From the NCBI GenBank assembly GCA_017437095.1, contig JAFSBW010000023.1:1-34686 (forward strand): 34,686 nt of DNA, given 5' to 3'. This DNA is from Oscillospiraceae bacterium (GTDB lineage: Bacteria > Bacillota > Clostridia > Oscillospirales > Oscillospiraceae). The position numbers were made by a program, and so were the translations under genes. The notes under the pieces are model-generated. The model had not been told where the DNA came from, did no database searches, and was given only the letters and a program-made list of their open reading frames with translations. Positions 23,011 to 30,732 of this stretch are shown piece by piece. Every line of letters begins with the position of its first letter. The first letter of the stretch is position 1.

Positions 23011-23043
23011 AAAAGCCCTCCCCGCCCGGGGAGGGCTTTTACA
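23011..23043 (+). terminator. Terminator after the pectin methylesterase gene
   Basis: A 13-bp perfect stem (23011-23023 with 23028-23040) has a four-base loop, and the 3' arm ends in TTTT. Confidence 0.85.
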
Positions 23044-23060
23044 GTTAGCCATATTGGCGG

Positions 23061-23095
23061 AGATACAAGATATAAGATATGAGATATAAGATATT
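23061..23095 (+). repeat. Five tandem AGATAYA heptamers
   Basis: Units AGATACA, AGATATA, AGATATG, AGATATA and AGATATT run without a gap. A shorter array of the same heptamer lies at 329-349 on the other strand. Confidence 0.75.
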
Positions 23096-23129
23096 TAGGT
23101 GCTTAGCAATTTACCAGCCTATTTTATGC

Positions 23130-23158
23130 TTGTTGTTTCCCCTGGGCTATGGTATAAT
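23130..23158 (+). promoter_or_regulatory. Promoter of the DUF2079 gene
   Basis: TTGTTG (23130-23135) and TATAAT (23153-23158) are 17 bases apart, 30 bases upstream of the ATG. Confidence 0.7.
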
Positions 23159-23188
23159 GCAGAAAAACCTCCCAAAGGATAAAAGCCT

Positions 23189-25015
23189 ATGTTTACCAAA
23201 GATCTTACCCAAAAATGCCTGCGCAGGCTGGTGCTGGGCTGGCTGCTGGCGGCGCTGGTAGAAGCCCTGGCTGTGCGCCCGGCTCTGGCCGGGGTGGCAG
23301 ACCTGGCGAAGATGAAGCTGCTGCGGCTGGTGCTGATCACCGCGGGGATCGCTGCCGCTTTGTTTTTCAGCCGCTGGGAAGCCGCCGAGCGCTGGGGCAT
23401 TCCGGCTGCCTTTGCCGCCCTGACGGCGGTTAGCCTGAAGGGGAACTTCCGCCCCAGCTTTTTGCAGGCCTGCCTGCTGATTCTCATTCTGCTGGTGGCA
23501 TACGCCCTGCTGGGCTGGAACGGCGAAACCGCCAAAGAGAAAAAGCTGCCCGCCAAATGCAGCCCCAAGGCCCAAAAGGGCATTGAGATCGCCAGCCTGG
23601 CCCTGACCGCTGCCCTGGCGGTGGGCTTTGTATGGTTTTTAAGCGCCTGGACGGTGGGCCGGGTGAACATTTTCTGGACGCCGACCTACGATTTTGGCAT
23701 TTTCTCCCAGATGTTCTACTCCATGGCCAACCACGGCACCCCCGTTACCACCTTGGAGCGGGAGGTCGGCGCCCTGAGCCATTTTGCGGTGCATGTTTCC
23801 CCCAGCTACTATTTGATGCTGCCGTTTTACCTGCTTTTCCCCAAGCCTGCTACGCTGCAGGTGCTTCAGGCGGTTATTTTGGCTTCGGCGGTGATCCCTC
23901 TGTGGCTCATCGGCAAGCATCATGGCCTTTGCGCCCCGGCTCGGGCGCTTCTGTGCGCCCTGCTGCTGAGCTACCCCGCTTTTGGCGGCGGCGTGTACTA
24001 CGATATGCACGAAAACTGCATGCTTACCCCCGCTATTTTGTGGCTGCTGTATGGCCTGGATAAAAAGAAGCTGTGGCTGGCGGCGGTGGCGGCGGTGATC
24101 ACCCTGGGGGTGAAAGAGGACGCGGCGGTGTATGTGGCAGTGGTTGCCCTGTACGCCCTGCTGCGGGGGCTGCTGCGCGGCGACAAAATGGGCGCGGTCA
24201 CCGGCCTTTCCCTGCTGGCGGTGAGCCTGGTTTGGTTTTTTGCCGCTACCGGCTACCTGGCCGCCCATGGCGACGGGGTTATGACCTACCGCTACGATAA
24301 TTTTATGTACGATGGCAACGGCTCGCTGATCACCGTGGTAAAAGCGGTGCTGCTAAGCCCTATGAAGGCCATTTACGAATGCGTAGACCCGGAAAAGCTG
24401 GATTATATCCGCCTTACCATGCTGCCCCTGCTTTGCCTGCCCTTTATCACCCGGCGCTACGAGCGGCTGGTGCTGCTGATCCCTTATCTCCTTATCAACC
24501 TGATGAGCGACTACCAGTATCAGCACAGCATCCTCTTCCAGTATAATTTCGGCTCTACCGCGTGCCTAATGTATCTGGTGGCGGTAAATGTGGCGGATAT
24601 TAAATGGGACTGGGCTCGGCTGGCGGCGCTGGCCGGGGCGCTGGCCATCGGAGCGAGCCTCTTTGGCCAGGAGGTCAAGCCCATCGCCGATACGGTGATC
24701 GAGTACGACCAGCAGTACCGGGGCTGGTACGACGGCATTGCGGATACTCTCGATACCGTGCCCGACGGCGCCAGCGTAACGGCTACCACCTTTTATACCA
24801 CCTATCTTTCCCAGCGGGATGTGATCTACGACCTGGGCTACTGCACCAAGGAGCAGCTGCTCAGCACGGATTATATCGTGCTGAACCTGGACGATGACAG
24901 CAGCGCCAGAAAGTATGGCAATGTGCAGGGTCTGCTGCGGCTGCTGGAAAGCCAGGGCTATACCCTCCACGCCCGCTACGGTGAAAATCTGGCCATCTAC
25001 CGCAGGGGCGAATAA
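23189..25015 (+). CDS. DUF2079 polytopic membrane protein
   Basis: This 608-residue protein has about twelve hydrophobic segments. DUF2079 hallmarks are TPTYDFGIFSQMFYSMANHGTPV, a conserved SHFAVHVSPSYYLMLPFYLLFP and YYDMHENCMLTPAILWLLYG. The family resembles GT-C glycosyltransferases or other lipid-linked sugar transferases, but no reaction is proven. A short soluble C-terminal domain (about 520-608) follows the last membrane segment. The start ATG has only a weak SD (AAAGGATA), so an internal start is conceivable. It is monocistronic with its own promoter; no clean terminator is visible, only a weak GCCCC/GGGGC hairpin near 25025-25040. Confidence 0.85.
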   Translation: MFTKDLTQKCLRRLVLGWLLAALVEALAVRPALAGVADLAKMKLLRLVLITAGIAAALFFSRWEAAERWGIPAAFAALTAVSLKGNFRPSFLQACLLILILLVAYALLGWNGETAKEKKLPAKCSPKAQKGIEIASLALTAALAVGFVWFLSAWTVGRVNIFWTPTYDFGIFSQMFYSMANHGTPVTTLEREVGALSHFAVHVSPSYYLMLPFYLLFPKPATLQVLQAVILASAVIPLWLIGKHHGLCAPARALLCALLLSYPAFGGGVYYDMHENCMLTPAILWLLYGLDKKKLWLAAVAAVITLGVKEDAAVYVAVVALYALLRGLLRGDKMGAVTGLSLLAVSLVWFFAATGYLAAHGDGVMTYRYDNFMYDGNGSLITVVKAVLLSPMKAIYECVDPEKLDYIRLTMLPLLCLPFITRRYERLVLLIPYLLINLMSDYQYQHSILFQYNFGSTACLMYLVAVNVADIKWDWARLAALAGALAIGASLFGQEVKPIADTVIEYDQQYRGWYDGIADTLDTVPDGASVTATTFYTTYLSQRDVIYDLGYCTKEQLLSTDYIVLNLDDDSSARKYGNVQGLLRLLESQGYTLHARYGENLAIYRRGE

Positions 25016-25125
25016 AAGAAAAGCCCCAGACCGGGGGCAAAAAGAGCGCTTTCGGAATGTTGCACAAAAGCAAAGCGCTGCTACCGTTACTTTGAACAAA
25101 AAAACTGCTTTGCCCTGCTGCGCAT

Positions 25126-25269
25126 TTGACAAAGGCATACAAATTTGATATGCTAACCTGTGTAAGAAACCACAAAAAATGCCGTTAGGATCAGGCCGTT
25201 TGCCGGACATGGGCCCATGCGCCAAGCCCGGGCAAGCCGCCGGAGCGCTGGCTAAGTAAGGAGTTTGCT
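25126..25269 (+). promoter_or_regulatory. Strong promoter and structured leader of ptsI-ptsH
   Basis: TTGACA (25126-25131) and TATGCT (25149-25154) are 17 bases apart. The leader is about 110 bases and rich in palindromes: CATGGGCCCATG, and TTGCC that can pair with GGCAA across it. It ends in TAAGGAG before the start. I do not recognise a known riboswitch or a RAT-type antiterminator site. Confidence 0.65.
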
Positions 25270-26883
25270 ATGAAAAAAGGTGTAGGATTGCCGGTATTCC
25301 CCGGCGTAGCCATCGGCCCTGCCGTAGTATACAGCAAGGCTCAGCGTACGCTTCCTGTTCCCTCCGGAGATCCGGTGGTGGAGAAGGCAAAGTTTGATGC
25401 CGCCCTGGAGGTCGCCCGGGGGCAGCTTACGGAGCTTTTTGAAAAAGCCAAGGCAGAGATCGGCGAGGAGCAGGCCGCCATCGTAGAGGTGCAGCTGCTC
25501 ATGCTGGAGGATCTGGACTATCTGGACGGCGTGAACATGGCCATTGAAGGCGGCGCCGCCGCTGCCATTGCCGCGCTGGATACCGGCGAGGAGTTTGCCC
25601 AGGTGTTCGCCGCTATGGACGATGCCTACATGAACGCCCGCAGCGCCGATATCCGGGATATGTCCCACCGGCTGTATGATATCCTCTGCGGCAATACCGG
25701 CTTCAGCCTGCCCGACGGCAGCTTCCTGCTGGTAGCCGAGGATCTTGCCCCCAGCGAGACCATCCAGCTGCCCAGAGACCGCATCATGGCCTTTATTACC
25801 CGCCAGGGCTCTGCCTCCAGCCATACCGCCATTCTGGCCCGCACGCTGAACATTCCCTCCCTGGTGCAGTCCAACATCACCTTTGAGGATGTGGAAAACT
25901 GCGAGGTGCTGGCCGTTGACGGCTTTACCGGCACCTGGTATGCCGATCCCGACGAGGAAACTCTGGCTATGCTGAAGCAAAAGCAGAGCCAGGCCGCCGC
26001 GGAAAAGAACGCCCTGGAGGCCTACCGGGGCAAGGAAAGCATTACCCCCTCCGGCAAGAAGATCCTGCTGGTTGCCAATATCGGCTCTCCCGAGGATGCC
26101 ATTGCCGCCATCAGCGCGGATGCCGAGGGTGTTGGCCTGATGCGCAGCGAATTTTTGTACCTGGGCAGAAACAACCTGCCTACGGAAGACGAGCTGTTTG
26201 AAGCTTACAAGCAGGTAGCCCAGATCATGGGCCACCGCCCTGTGGTCATCCGCACCCTGGACATCGGCGCGGACAAGCAGGTTAGCTATATGGACCTGGA
26301 AAAGGAAGAAAACCCCGCCCTGGGCCTGCGCGGCCTGCGCATCTGCCTTACCCGGGAGGAGATCTTCCGTCCCCAGCTGCGGGCCATCTACCGGGCCTCT
26401 GCCTACGGCAACCTCCATGTGATGTTCCCCATGGTAGCATCCGTTTGGGAGCTGAAGGCTGCCAAGGCTTTGTGCGCCAAGGTGCGCGCTGAGCTGGAGG
26501 AAGAGGGCGTTCCTACCCGGGAAGTGCCCATCGGCGTTATGGTAGAAACCCCTGCCGCCGCGGTGCTTGCCAACGAGCTTGCCAAGGAAGCCGCCTTCTT
26601 CTCTGTTGGCACCAACGACCTTACCCAGTACACCCTGGCGGTAGACCGTCAGAACGCCAAGCTGGGCGAGTTCTACGATCCTTACCACCCCGCCCTCATG
26701 GCTCTGCTGGCTTACATAGCCAAGGCTGCCAACGATAACGGCATCTGGGCCGGTATCTGCGGCGAGCTGGGCGCGGATCCCAAGGTGCAGGAGCAGCTTG
26801 TAAAAATGGGCTTTACGGAGCTGAGTATGGCCGCCGGCCGTATTTTGGAGACCCGCAAGCGCATTTGCAATATGGAAGAATAA
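25270..26883 (+). CDS. ptsI: PTS enzyme I (phosphoenolpyruvate-protein phosphotransferase)
   Basis: Enzyme I takes phosphate from phosphoenolpyruvate onto a histidine and passes it to HPr. At 537 residues it is slightly shorter than typical EI (about 570), mainly at the N-terminus. The phosphorylatable His185 is in GSASSHTAILART. The PEP-binding part shows DAEGVGLMRSEFLYL, PVVIRTLDIGADKQ, NPALGLRGLR, IGVMVETPAAAVLA and the active-site Cys in GICGELGAD. The SD is AAGGAG. HPr follows after 27 bases; the usual order is ptsH first. No sugar-specific EII components are encoded here. Confidence 0.95.
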   Translation: MKKGVGLPVFPGVAIGPAVVYSKAQRTLPVPSGDPVVEKAKFDAALEVARGQLTELFEKAKAEIGEEQAAIVEVQLLMLEDLDYLDGVNMAIEGGAAAAIAALDTGEEFAQVFAAMDDAYMNARSADIRDMSHRLYDILCGNTGFSLPDGSFLLVAEDLAPSETIQLPRDRIMAFITRQGSASSHTAILARTLNIPSLVQSNITFEDVENCEVLAVDGFTGTWYADPDEETLAMLKQKQSQAAAEKNALEAYRGKESITPSGKKILLVANIGSPEDAIAAISADAEGVGLMRSEFLYLGRNNLPTEDELFEAYKQVAQIMGHRPVVIRTLDIGADKQVSYMDLEKEENPALGLRGLRICLTREEIFRPQLRAIYRASAYGNLHVMFPMVASVWELKAAKALCAKVRAELEEEGVPTREVPIGVMVETPAAAVLANELAKEAAFFSVGTNDLTQYTLAVDRQNAKLGEFYDPYHPALMALLAYIAKAANDNGIWAGICGELGADPKVQEQLVKMGFTELSMAAGRILETRKRICNMEE

Positions 26884-26910
26884 TCAACCTACGAAAGCGA
26901 GGAATTTATC

Positions 26911-27168
26911 ATGAAAGAATTTAAGCACATCATCAACGATCCCATGGGTATACACGCCCGCCCCGCCGGCATGCTGGTTAAGGCTGTGGCAGGCTACGCC
27001 TCCAAGATCACCATTACCGCCCCCACCGGCACTGCCGATGCCAAGCGCCTGATGGCGCTGATGCGCCTGGCTGCCAAGCAGGGCATGGAGCTTACCGTTA
27101 CCGTTGACGGCGCCGACGAAGAGAAGGCCGCTGCCGAGCTGCAGGCTTTCCTGCAGGCCAATCTGTAA
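26911..27168 (+). CDS. ptsH: HPr phosphocarrier protein with Arg at position 46
   Basis: This 85-residue HPr receives phosphate from EI on His15 (GIHARPAGMLVK) and donates it to sugar-specific EIIA proteins. In classic HPr a serine at position 46 (KSIMGVMSLG) is phosphorylated by HPr kinase for catabolite repression. Here the corresponding stretch is AKRLMALMRLAAKQG, so residue 46 is Arg, codon CGC at 27046-27048. His15 is intact, so phosphotransfer should work. Ser46-type regulation through CcpA should not, unless another protein takes that role. The SD is AAGCGAGGAAT. It is co-transcribed with ptsI and ends at a strong terminator. Confidence 0.93.
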   Translation: MKEFKHIINDPMGIHARPAGMLVKAVAGYASKITITAPTGTADAKRLMALMRLAAKQGMELTVTVDGADEEKAAAELQAFLQANL

Positions 27169-27205
27169 GCAGAGCCGCTGCCTTGCAAAACTGAGGAAAA
27201 ATGCT

Positions 27206-27249
27206 AAAAAAGCCTTGCCGCACCCTTTTGGATGCGGCAAGGCTTTTTG
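27206..27249. terminator. Strong terminator after ptsH, possibly bidirectional
   Basis: A 16-bp perfect stem (27207-27222 with 27233-27248) with a 10-base loop has a T-run on the plus strand and an A-run opposite. It serves ptsH and could also stop the convergent HAD gene. Confidence 0.88.
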
Positions 27250-27263
27250 CGTGTATGGCAGGC

Positions 27264-28040
27264 TTAACCGATCAGGCCTTTGGCCAGGCAGTATTGGTAG
27301 ATGCCGTCCTGCCAAACCGGGGGGCAGATGTCGCCGGCGATGGCCTTCAGCTCCTGCACGGCGTTGCCCATGGCTACGCTGTGGCCTACGCAGCCAAACA
27401 TTTCCAAATCGTTGTAGCTGTCGCCAAAGGCGATGGCCTGGGAGGGGGTCAGCCCGTAAAAGCTAAGAATGCTGCGGATGCCGGCGCTTTTGCCGGCGGT
27501 TTCCGGGATGATATCAATGGCCCGCTCCCAGGAAAGGGCCAGCTTTACCCCCGTTACCCCCTGGGTAAGGGCATCTCTTTCCTCCGGCCGGTAGCCCACC
27601 ATGATCTGGTAGACCGGCTCTTGGCAGGCTTGGGCAAAATCCGGGTCAACGGTCAAGGTCAGGCCGGGCACGGCGTAGTAGTCCGCCAGGTCTTTGTCGA
27701 TGCCGTTGGCGCTGAGCCGGTCCTTTACCGCTACCGATACCGGGCGGCCCAGAGCGGCGGCGTTTTCCAGGAGCTTTTCCACCTCCCGGCGGGGGATGGG
27801 ATTGGAATAGATGATCTGCTTGGGGGTGTAGCACAGCGCGCCGTTGAAGCCGGCGAAGGCATCAAACACCAGCTCCCCAAAATCCGGCATGCTGGCGGTG
27901 GGGCGGCCAGTAACTACGCAGGTTTTGATCCCCCTGCGCCGCAGCTCGGTTAGGGCAAGGGCGGTTTTTTGAGAGATCTTTTTCACGGCGGGGTCGATCA
28001 ATGTGCCGTCAATGTCAAAAAAAGCGATCTTGATATCCAT
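27264..28040 (-). CDS. Cof-type HAD-superfamily phosphatase
   Basis: This 258-residue HAD IIB hydrolase has the four HAD motifs: the nucleophile loop AFFDIDGTLIDP (residues about 5-16), motif II TCVVTGR, a Lys near KSAGIRSI, and IAFGDSYNDLEMF. The large cap between motifs II and III is the Cof type. These enzymes dephosphorylate sugar phosphates or pyridoxal/flavin phosphates; the substrate is unknown. I chose ATG 28038-28040, where the DxD motif lies at the usual distance; the open frame continues far upstream without protein-like content. The SD is a weaker AGGTGG. A clear TATAAT -10 (complement of 28071-28076) lies upstream. Confidence 0.9.
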   Translation of the reverse strand: MDIKIAFFDIDGTLIDPAVKKISQKTALALTELRRRGIKTCVVTGRPTASMPDFGELVFDAFAGFNGALCYTPKQIIYSNPIPRREVEKLLENAAALGRPVSVAVKDRLSANGIDKDLADYYAVPGLTLTVDPDFAQACQEPVYQIMVGYRPEERDALTQGVTGVKLALSWERAIDIIPETAGKSAGIRSILSFYGLTPSQAIAFGDSYNDLEMFGCVGHSVAMGNAVQELKAIAGDICPPVWQDGIYQYCLAKGLIG

Positions 28041-28140
28041 AAATGCCCACCTGCCTTGTTTTTTGCAAATATTATACCACATTCCGCCCCGCAAAAAAAG
28101 CCCCGGCAGCCCAAGCCGCAACAAAATTTCCAGGGATTTC

Positions 28141-28169
28141 TTGGCATCGGGAGGGGGATATGGTATAAT
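28141..28169 (+). promoter_or_regulatory. Promoter of the P-loop kinase gene
   Basis: TTGGCA (28141-28146) and TATAAT (28164-28169) are 17 bases apart, with the start codon 33 bases downstream. Confidence 0.78.
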
Positions 28170-28202
28170 TATAAACAACCGAAATTTGAAAGGGAAAGAA
28201 CT

Positions 28203-28718
28203 ATGGTCATTCTCATCGCCGGGCCATCCCATACGGGAAAGACGGCCCTTGCCCAAAAACTGCTGGAAAAATACCGCTACCCCTACCTTTCTATCGACCA
28301 TCTGAAAATGGGCCTGATCCGCAGCGGCCAGACGGAGCTTACGCCTATGAGTGAGGACGGGGCGATTACTGCCTATTTGTGGCCAATTGTTCGGGAAATG
28401 GTTAAGACCGTCATCGAGAACGGGCAAAACCTGACCGTAGAGGGCTGCTACATCCCCTTTGACTGGGCGAAGGATTTTAGCGAAGCATATCTGGCCCAGA
28501 TCCGCTGCTGCTGCCTGATCATGTCGGAAAAGTATATCCGCAGCCATTTTGAGGACATCCGAAAATACGCCAACATCATAGAAAACCGCCTGGACGACAG
28601 CGGCTGCACCCTGGAAAGTGTGCTGGAAGACAACGCCCAGGCGCTGGCTCTGGCGAAAGCGCATCAGGTAGAATATCTGCTCATTGATGAGGGCTACGAA
28701 GTAGATTTTCAGCTGTAA
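28203..28718 (+). CDS. Adenylate kinase-like P-loop protein
   Basis: This 171-residue protein has Walker A GPSHTGKTALA near its N-terminus, followed by a YPYLSIDHLKMGLIR segment typical of small kinases of the zeta-toxin/adenylate-kinase type. VEGCYIP gives a short strand where the second acidic motif would be. It probably phosphorylates a small metabolite, but I cannot name it; 2-phosphoglycerate kinase-like and shikimate kinase-like families share these traits. ATG 28203 follows AAAGGGAAAG. It has its own promoter and no terminator before the next promoter. Confidence 0.75.
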   Translation: MVILIAGPSHTGKTALAQKLLEKYRYPYLSIDHLKMGLIRSGQTELTPMSEDGAITAYLWPIVREMVKTVIENGQNLTVEGCYIPFDWAKDFSEAYLAQIRCCCLIMSEKYIRSHFEDIRKYANIIENRLDDSGCTLESVLEDNAQALALAKAHQVEYLLIDEGYEVDFQL

Positions 28719-28747
28719 AAGCCCCAATTTTTACCAAATAACCTGCC

Positions 28748-28824
28748 GGACATTTCTTGTCCACCCCGAAACAGGGCATTTCTCGCTTTGTGTCCTGGTT
28801 TTTGGGGCGGGGAAAGGGTATGAT
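28748..28824 (+). promoter_or_regulatory. Possible operator and promoter of the XRE gene
   Basis: GGACA-TTTCT-TGTCC (28748-28762) is a 5-bp dyad, and a further TGTCC occurs at 28791. TATGAT (28819-28824) is a -10 candidate with TGGTTT 17 bases upstream. Regulators of the XRE family often bind such dyads near their own promoters; binding here is inference. Confidence 0.4.
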
Positions 28825-28847
28825 CACGGCGAAAGGAGGCGCTGATT

Positions 28848-29363
28848 ATGGATCAGCAAAAAACCGGAGAGTTTCTAAAACAACTGCGCAAAGAAAAGGG
28901 GCTGACCCAGGAGCAGCTGGCAGAAAAGTTCTATGTATCCTCCCGGAGCGTATCCCGGTGGGAGAACGGAAGCAACATGCCGGATCTGGCAACCCTTATT
29001 GAGCTTGCGGACTTTTACGGTGCAGACATTCGGGAAATCATTGACGGAGAAAGGAAAAGCGAGAATATGGATACCGAAACCAAGGACACCCTGAAAAAGG
29101 TTGCCGAATATACTCAGGAGCAGAACAAAAAGGACAGAAAGAAAATGATCGAGATCATGGTTACCTCCGTGATTTTGATACTGTTTTGCCTGATACTGTC
29201 CGAAACCAACGGCTTTGGCGGCCGTATTGCCAGCTATGAGAATCTTGTGTTCTTTACCAACGGCTTGACTCTGGGCGCCCTAGGGCTGAACATTCTGTAC
29301 CTTACGGGCTTTTTTGACAAGCTCACCCAGTGGAAGCTCCGCCGGAAAGAGAATAAGGAATAA
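28848..29363 (+). CDS. XRE-family regulator with C-terminal membrane segments
   Basis: This 171-residue protein begins with a helix-turn-helix of XRE type (residues 7-60: LKQLRKEKGLTQEQLAEKF, then SRSVSRWENGSNMPDLATL). A charged linker joins it to two hydrophobic segments (about 103-120 and 133-152). Membrane-tethered XRE proteins are common in Firmicutes and may sense envelope state, but targets are unknown. The SD is AAAGGAGG. No obvious partner gene is downstream, although the minus-strand operon beyond converges on it. Confidence 0.85.
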   Translation: MDQQKTGEFLKQLRKEKGLTQEQLAEKFYVSSRSVSRWENGSNMPDLATLIELADFYGADIREIIDGERKSENMDTETKDTLKKVAEYTQEQNKKDRKKMIEIMVTSVILILFCLILSETNGFGGRIASYENLVFFTNGLTLGALGLNILYLTGFFDKLTQWKLRRKENKE

Positions 29364-29364
29364 A

Positions 29365-29404
29365 TTATAAAAGAGGGTGCCTCAAAACCGATGAGGCACC
29401 CTCT
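29365..29404. terminator. Terminator between XRE gene and the solenoid protein gene
   Basis: A 13-bp perfect stem (29372-29384 with 29392-29404) is followed on the minus strand by TTTTATAATTT, so its best fit is the leftward operon. It can also stop the XRE transcript. Confidence 0.75.
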
Positions 29405-29485
29405 AACAATATTGGCGCTATGTGTCGCCCCGATTTTTGCGGATCGGGTATTTTGGCGGCATTGCGCCGGGCTAAGGCTTGCCGG

Positions 29486-30715
29486 TTACAGAACATAGTC
29501 CGCCGCGTTGATGACCTTGGTTTCCAATGCGCCCTTGATGCCGCCCATTGCGGATTTCAGGATATCCCCAATGCCCATGCCGTCGCCCTCTTCGGAGCCG
29601 CCGATCTTGGCCACATCGGTGCAGACCATGGTAACCGCGTCCTCCAGCTCCTCGCTGCATTTGACCATGGCGCAATCTTCGATATGCAGGCGCTGGGAGA
29701 TCAGCTCCTTGGGGATATCGTCGGCGATCTTCACAACGGCGCAATCGCTGACATAAAGGCCCAGGGGCTGCTGCTCCAGCATCCATTTGGTGATCTTCAG
29801 ATAGGGCTTGTCCTCCAGCACGGCACCCTTGGGCTTGGCGATCTCTACCTCGCCGGAGATCTCGGTAAGCACCCGCAGCAGCTTTTCCTTATGCGCCTGG
29901 GGCACTTTTACATCGCCGCGAATGTTCAGATATTTGATCTCGTCCAGAGCATCGGCATCTTCGCCCACGGTCACATCCCCGATCACATACAGCTGCTTGC
30001 CGTACCGGCGCAGGGCATCCTCATTCAGGGTAATATCGTCCAGCACGACGGCAGTTCCGTCCGGCACGATGATGATCTCGGCGTTTTCGTCGATCAGGTC
30101 GATAAGCGGCTCTACCTTGGATTGGGAAATGATCACTTCCTTGGTGCTGAAGGTTACCCCCTTGCTTCTGAGCTTCTCCGCGTCCAGCTGGGGATCGACC
30201 ATGATCATCCGGCGGCTGGACCAATAGAGGCTGCTCTTGGCCCGCAGGGCAAACAGCTTATCGATCACGGCGCTGCGCTTAAGCAGGATAGCGCCGTCGG
30301 GATAGCTGATGGTAGAGCCGTTTACGGTTACGCCGCTGAGGCTGGCGTAAATGCTCTCCGGGCAGGTCAGGCTGCCGTTGATGGACATACCTACGCACTG
30401 GGCAAGCTGAGCCTGGGTATTCGGGCCTATGGTAAGAGAGCCGTTGACCATCATATAGTATTTGGAGCCGGGCACGGCATCGCTCTGCTTGATCTCGCTG
30501 CTGCCGTTGACGGTGCGCAGATCCACATTCCCCTCGATCTCCAGAACATTGGCGCAGTTCAAAACCAGGGGGAGCTTGTTCATAACGGCCTTTGCGTTGG
30601 GGCTGGTAAGCACCATTGCGCAGTTGATGGTGATCTGCTCGTAGTGGGAATAGTTTTCTTCCAGGATATTTCTCGCGTCGCAGTTTGCGCAGTTGATCAT
30701 GAGTTTCTTTGCCAT
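29486..30715 (-). CDS. Repetitive, probably beta-solenoid protein of unknown function
   Basis: I cannot assign this 409-residue protein to a named family. No signal peptide or membrane segment is visible. The N-terminus has a CxxC (INCANC). A run of short repeats, each around a VNGS turn, occurs between residues about 70 and 135 (RTVNGSSEI, MMVNGSLTI, MSINGSLTC, VTVNGSTIS). IGDVTVGED and IRGDVKVPQ appear later. This beta-strand/turn rhythm is like polymer-forming bactofilins and other solenoids. The ATG follows GGAGG. It is co-transcribed with an ECF sigma factor encoded 17 bases upstream, which suggests it is a partner or a target rather than a typical anti-sigma, which would be shorter and usually membrane-bound. 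Confidence 0.6.
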   Translation of the reverse strand: MAKKLMINCANCDARNILEENYSHYEQITINCAMVLTSPNAKAVMNKLPLVLNCANVLEIEGNVDLRTVNGSSEIKQSDAVPGSKYYMMVNGSLTIGPNTQAQLAQCVGMSINGSLTCPESIYASLSGVTVNGSTISYPDGAILLKRSAVIDKLFALRAKSSLYWSSRRMIMVDPQLDAEKLRSKGVTFSTKEVIISQSKVEPLIDLIDENAEIIIVPDGTAVVLDDITLNEDALRRYGKQLYVIGDVTVGEDADALDEIKYLNIRGDVKVPQAHKEKLLRVLTEISGEVEIAKPKGAVLEDKPYLKITKWMLEQQPLGLYVSDCAVVKIADDIPKELISQRLHIEDCAMVKCSEELEDAVTMVCTDVAKIGGSEEGDGMGIGDILKSAMGGIKGALETKVINAADYVL

Positions 30716-30732
30716 AATCGTTTCCTCCGTTA

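Noticed and set aside
25155-25269. Known riboswitch in the ptsI leader
   Set aside because: None of the riboswitch cores I know could be matched; only palindromes were seen.
25252-26688. 478-residue antisense frame opposite ptsI
   Set aside because: It is a shadow of ptsI, rich in Gly, His and Gln and without a ribosome site.
28041-28727. N-terminal extension of the HAD phosphatase frame
   Set aside because: It runs antisense through the P-loop kinase gene and has no protein character; the HAD nucleophile motif is at the usual distance from ATG 28040.
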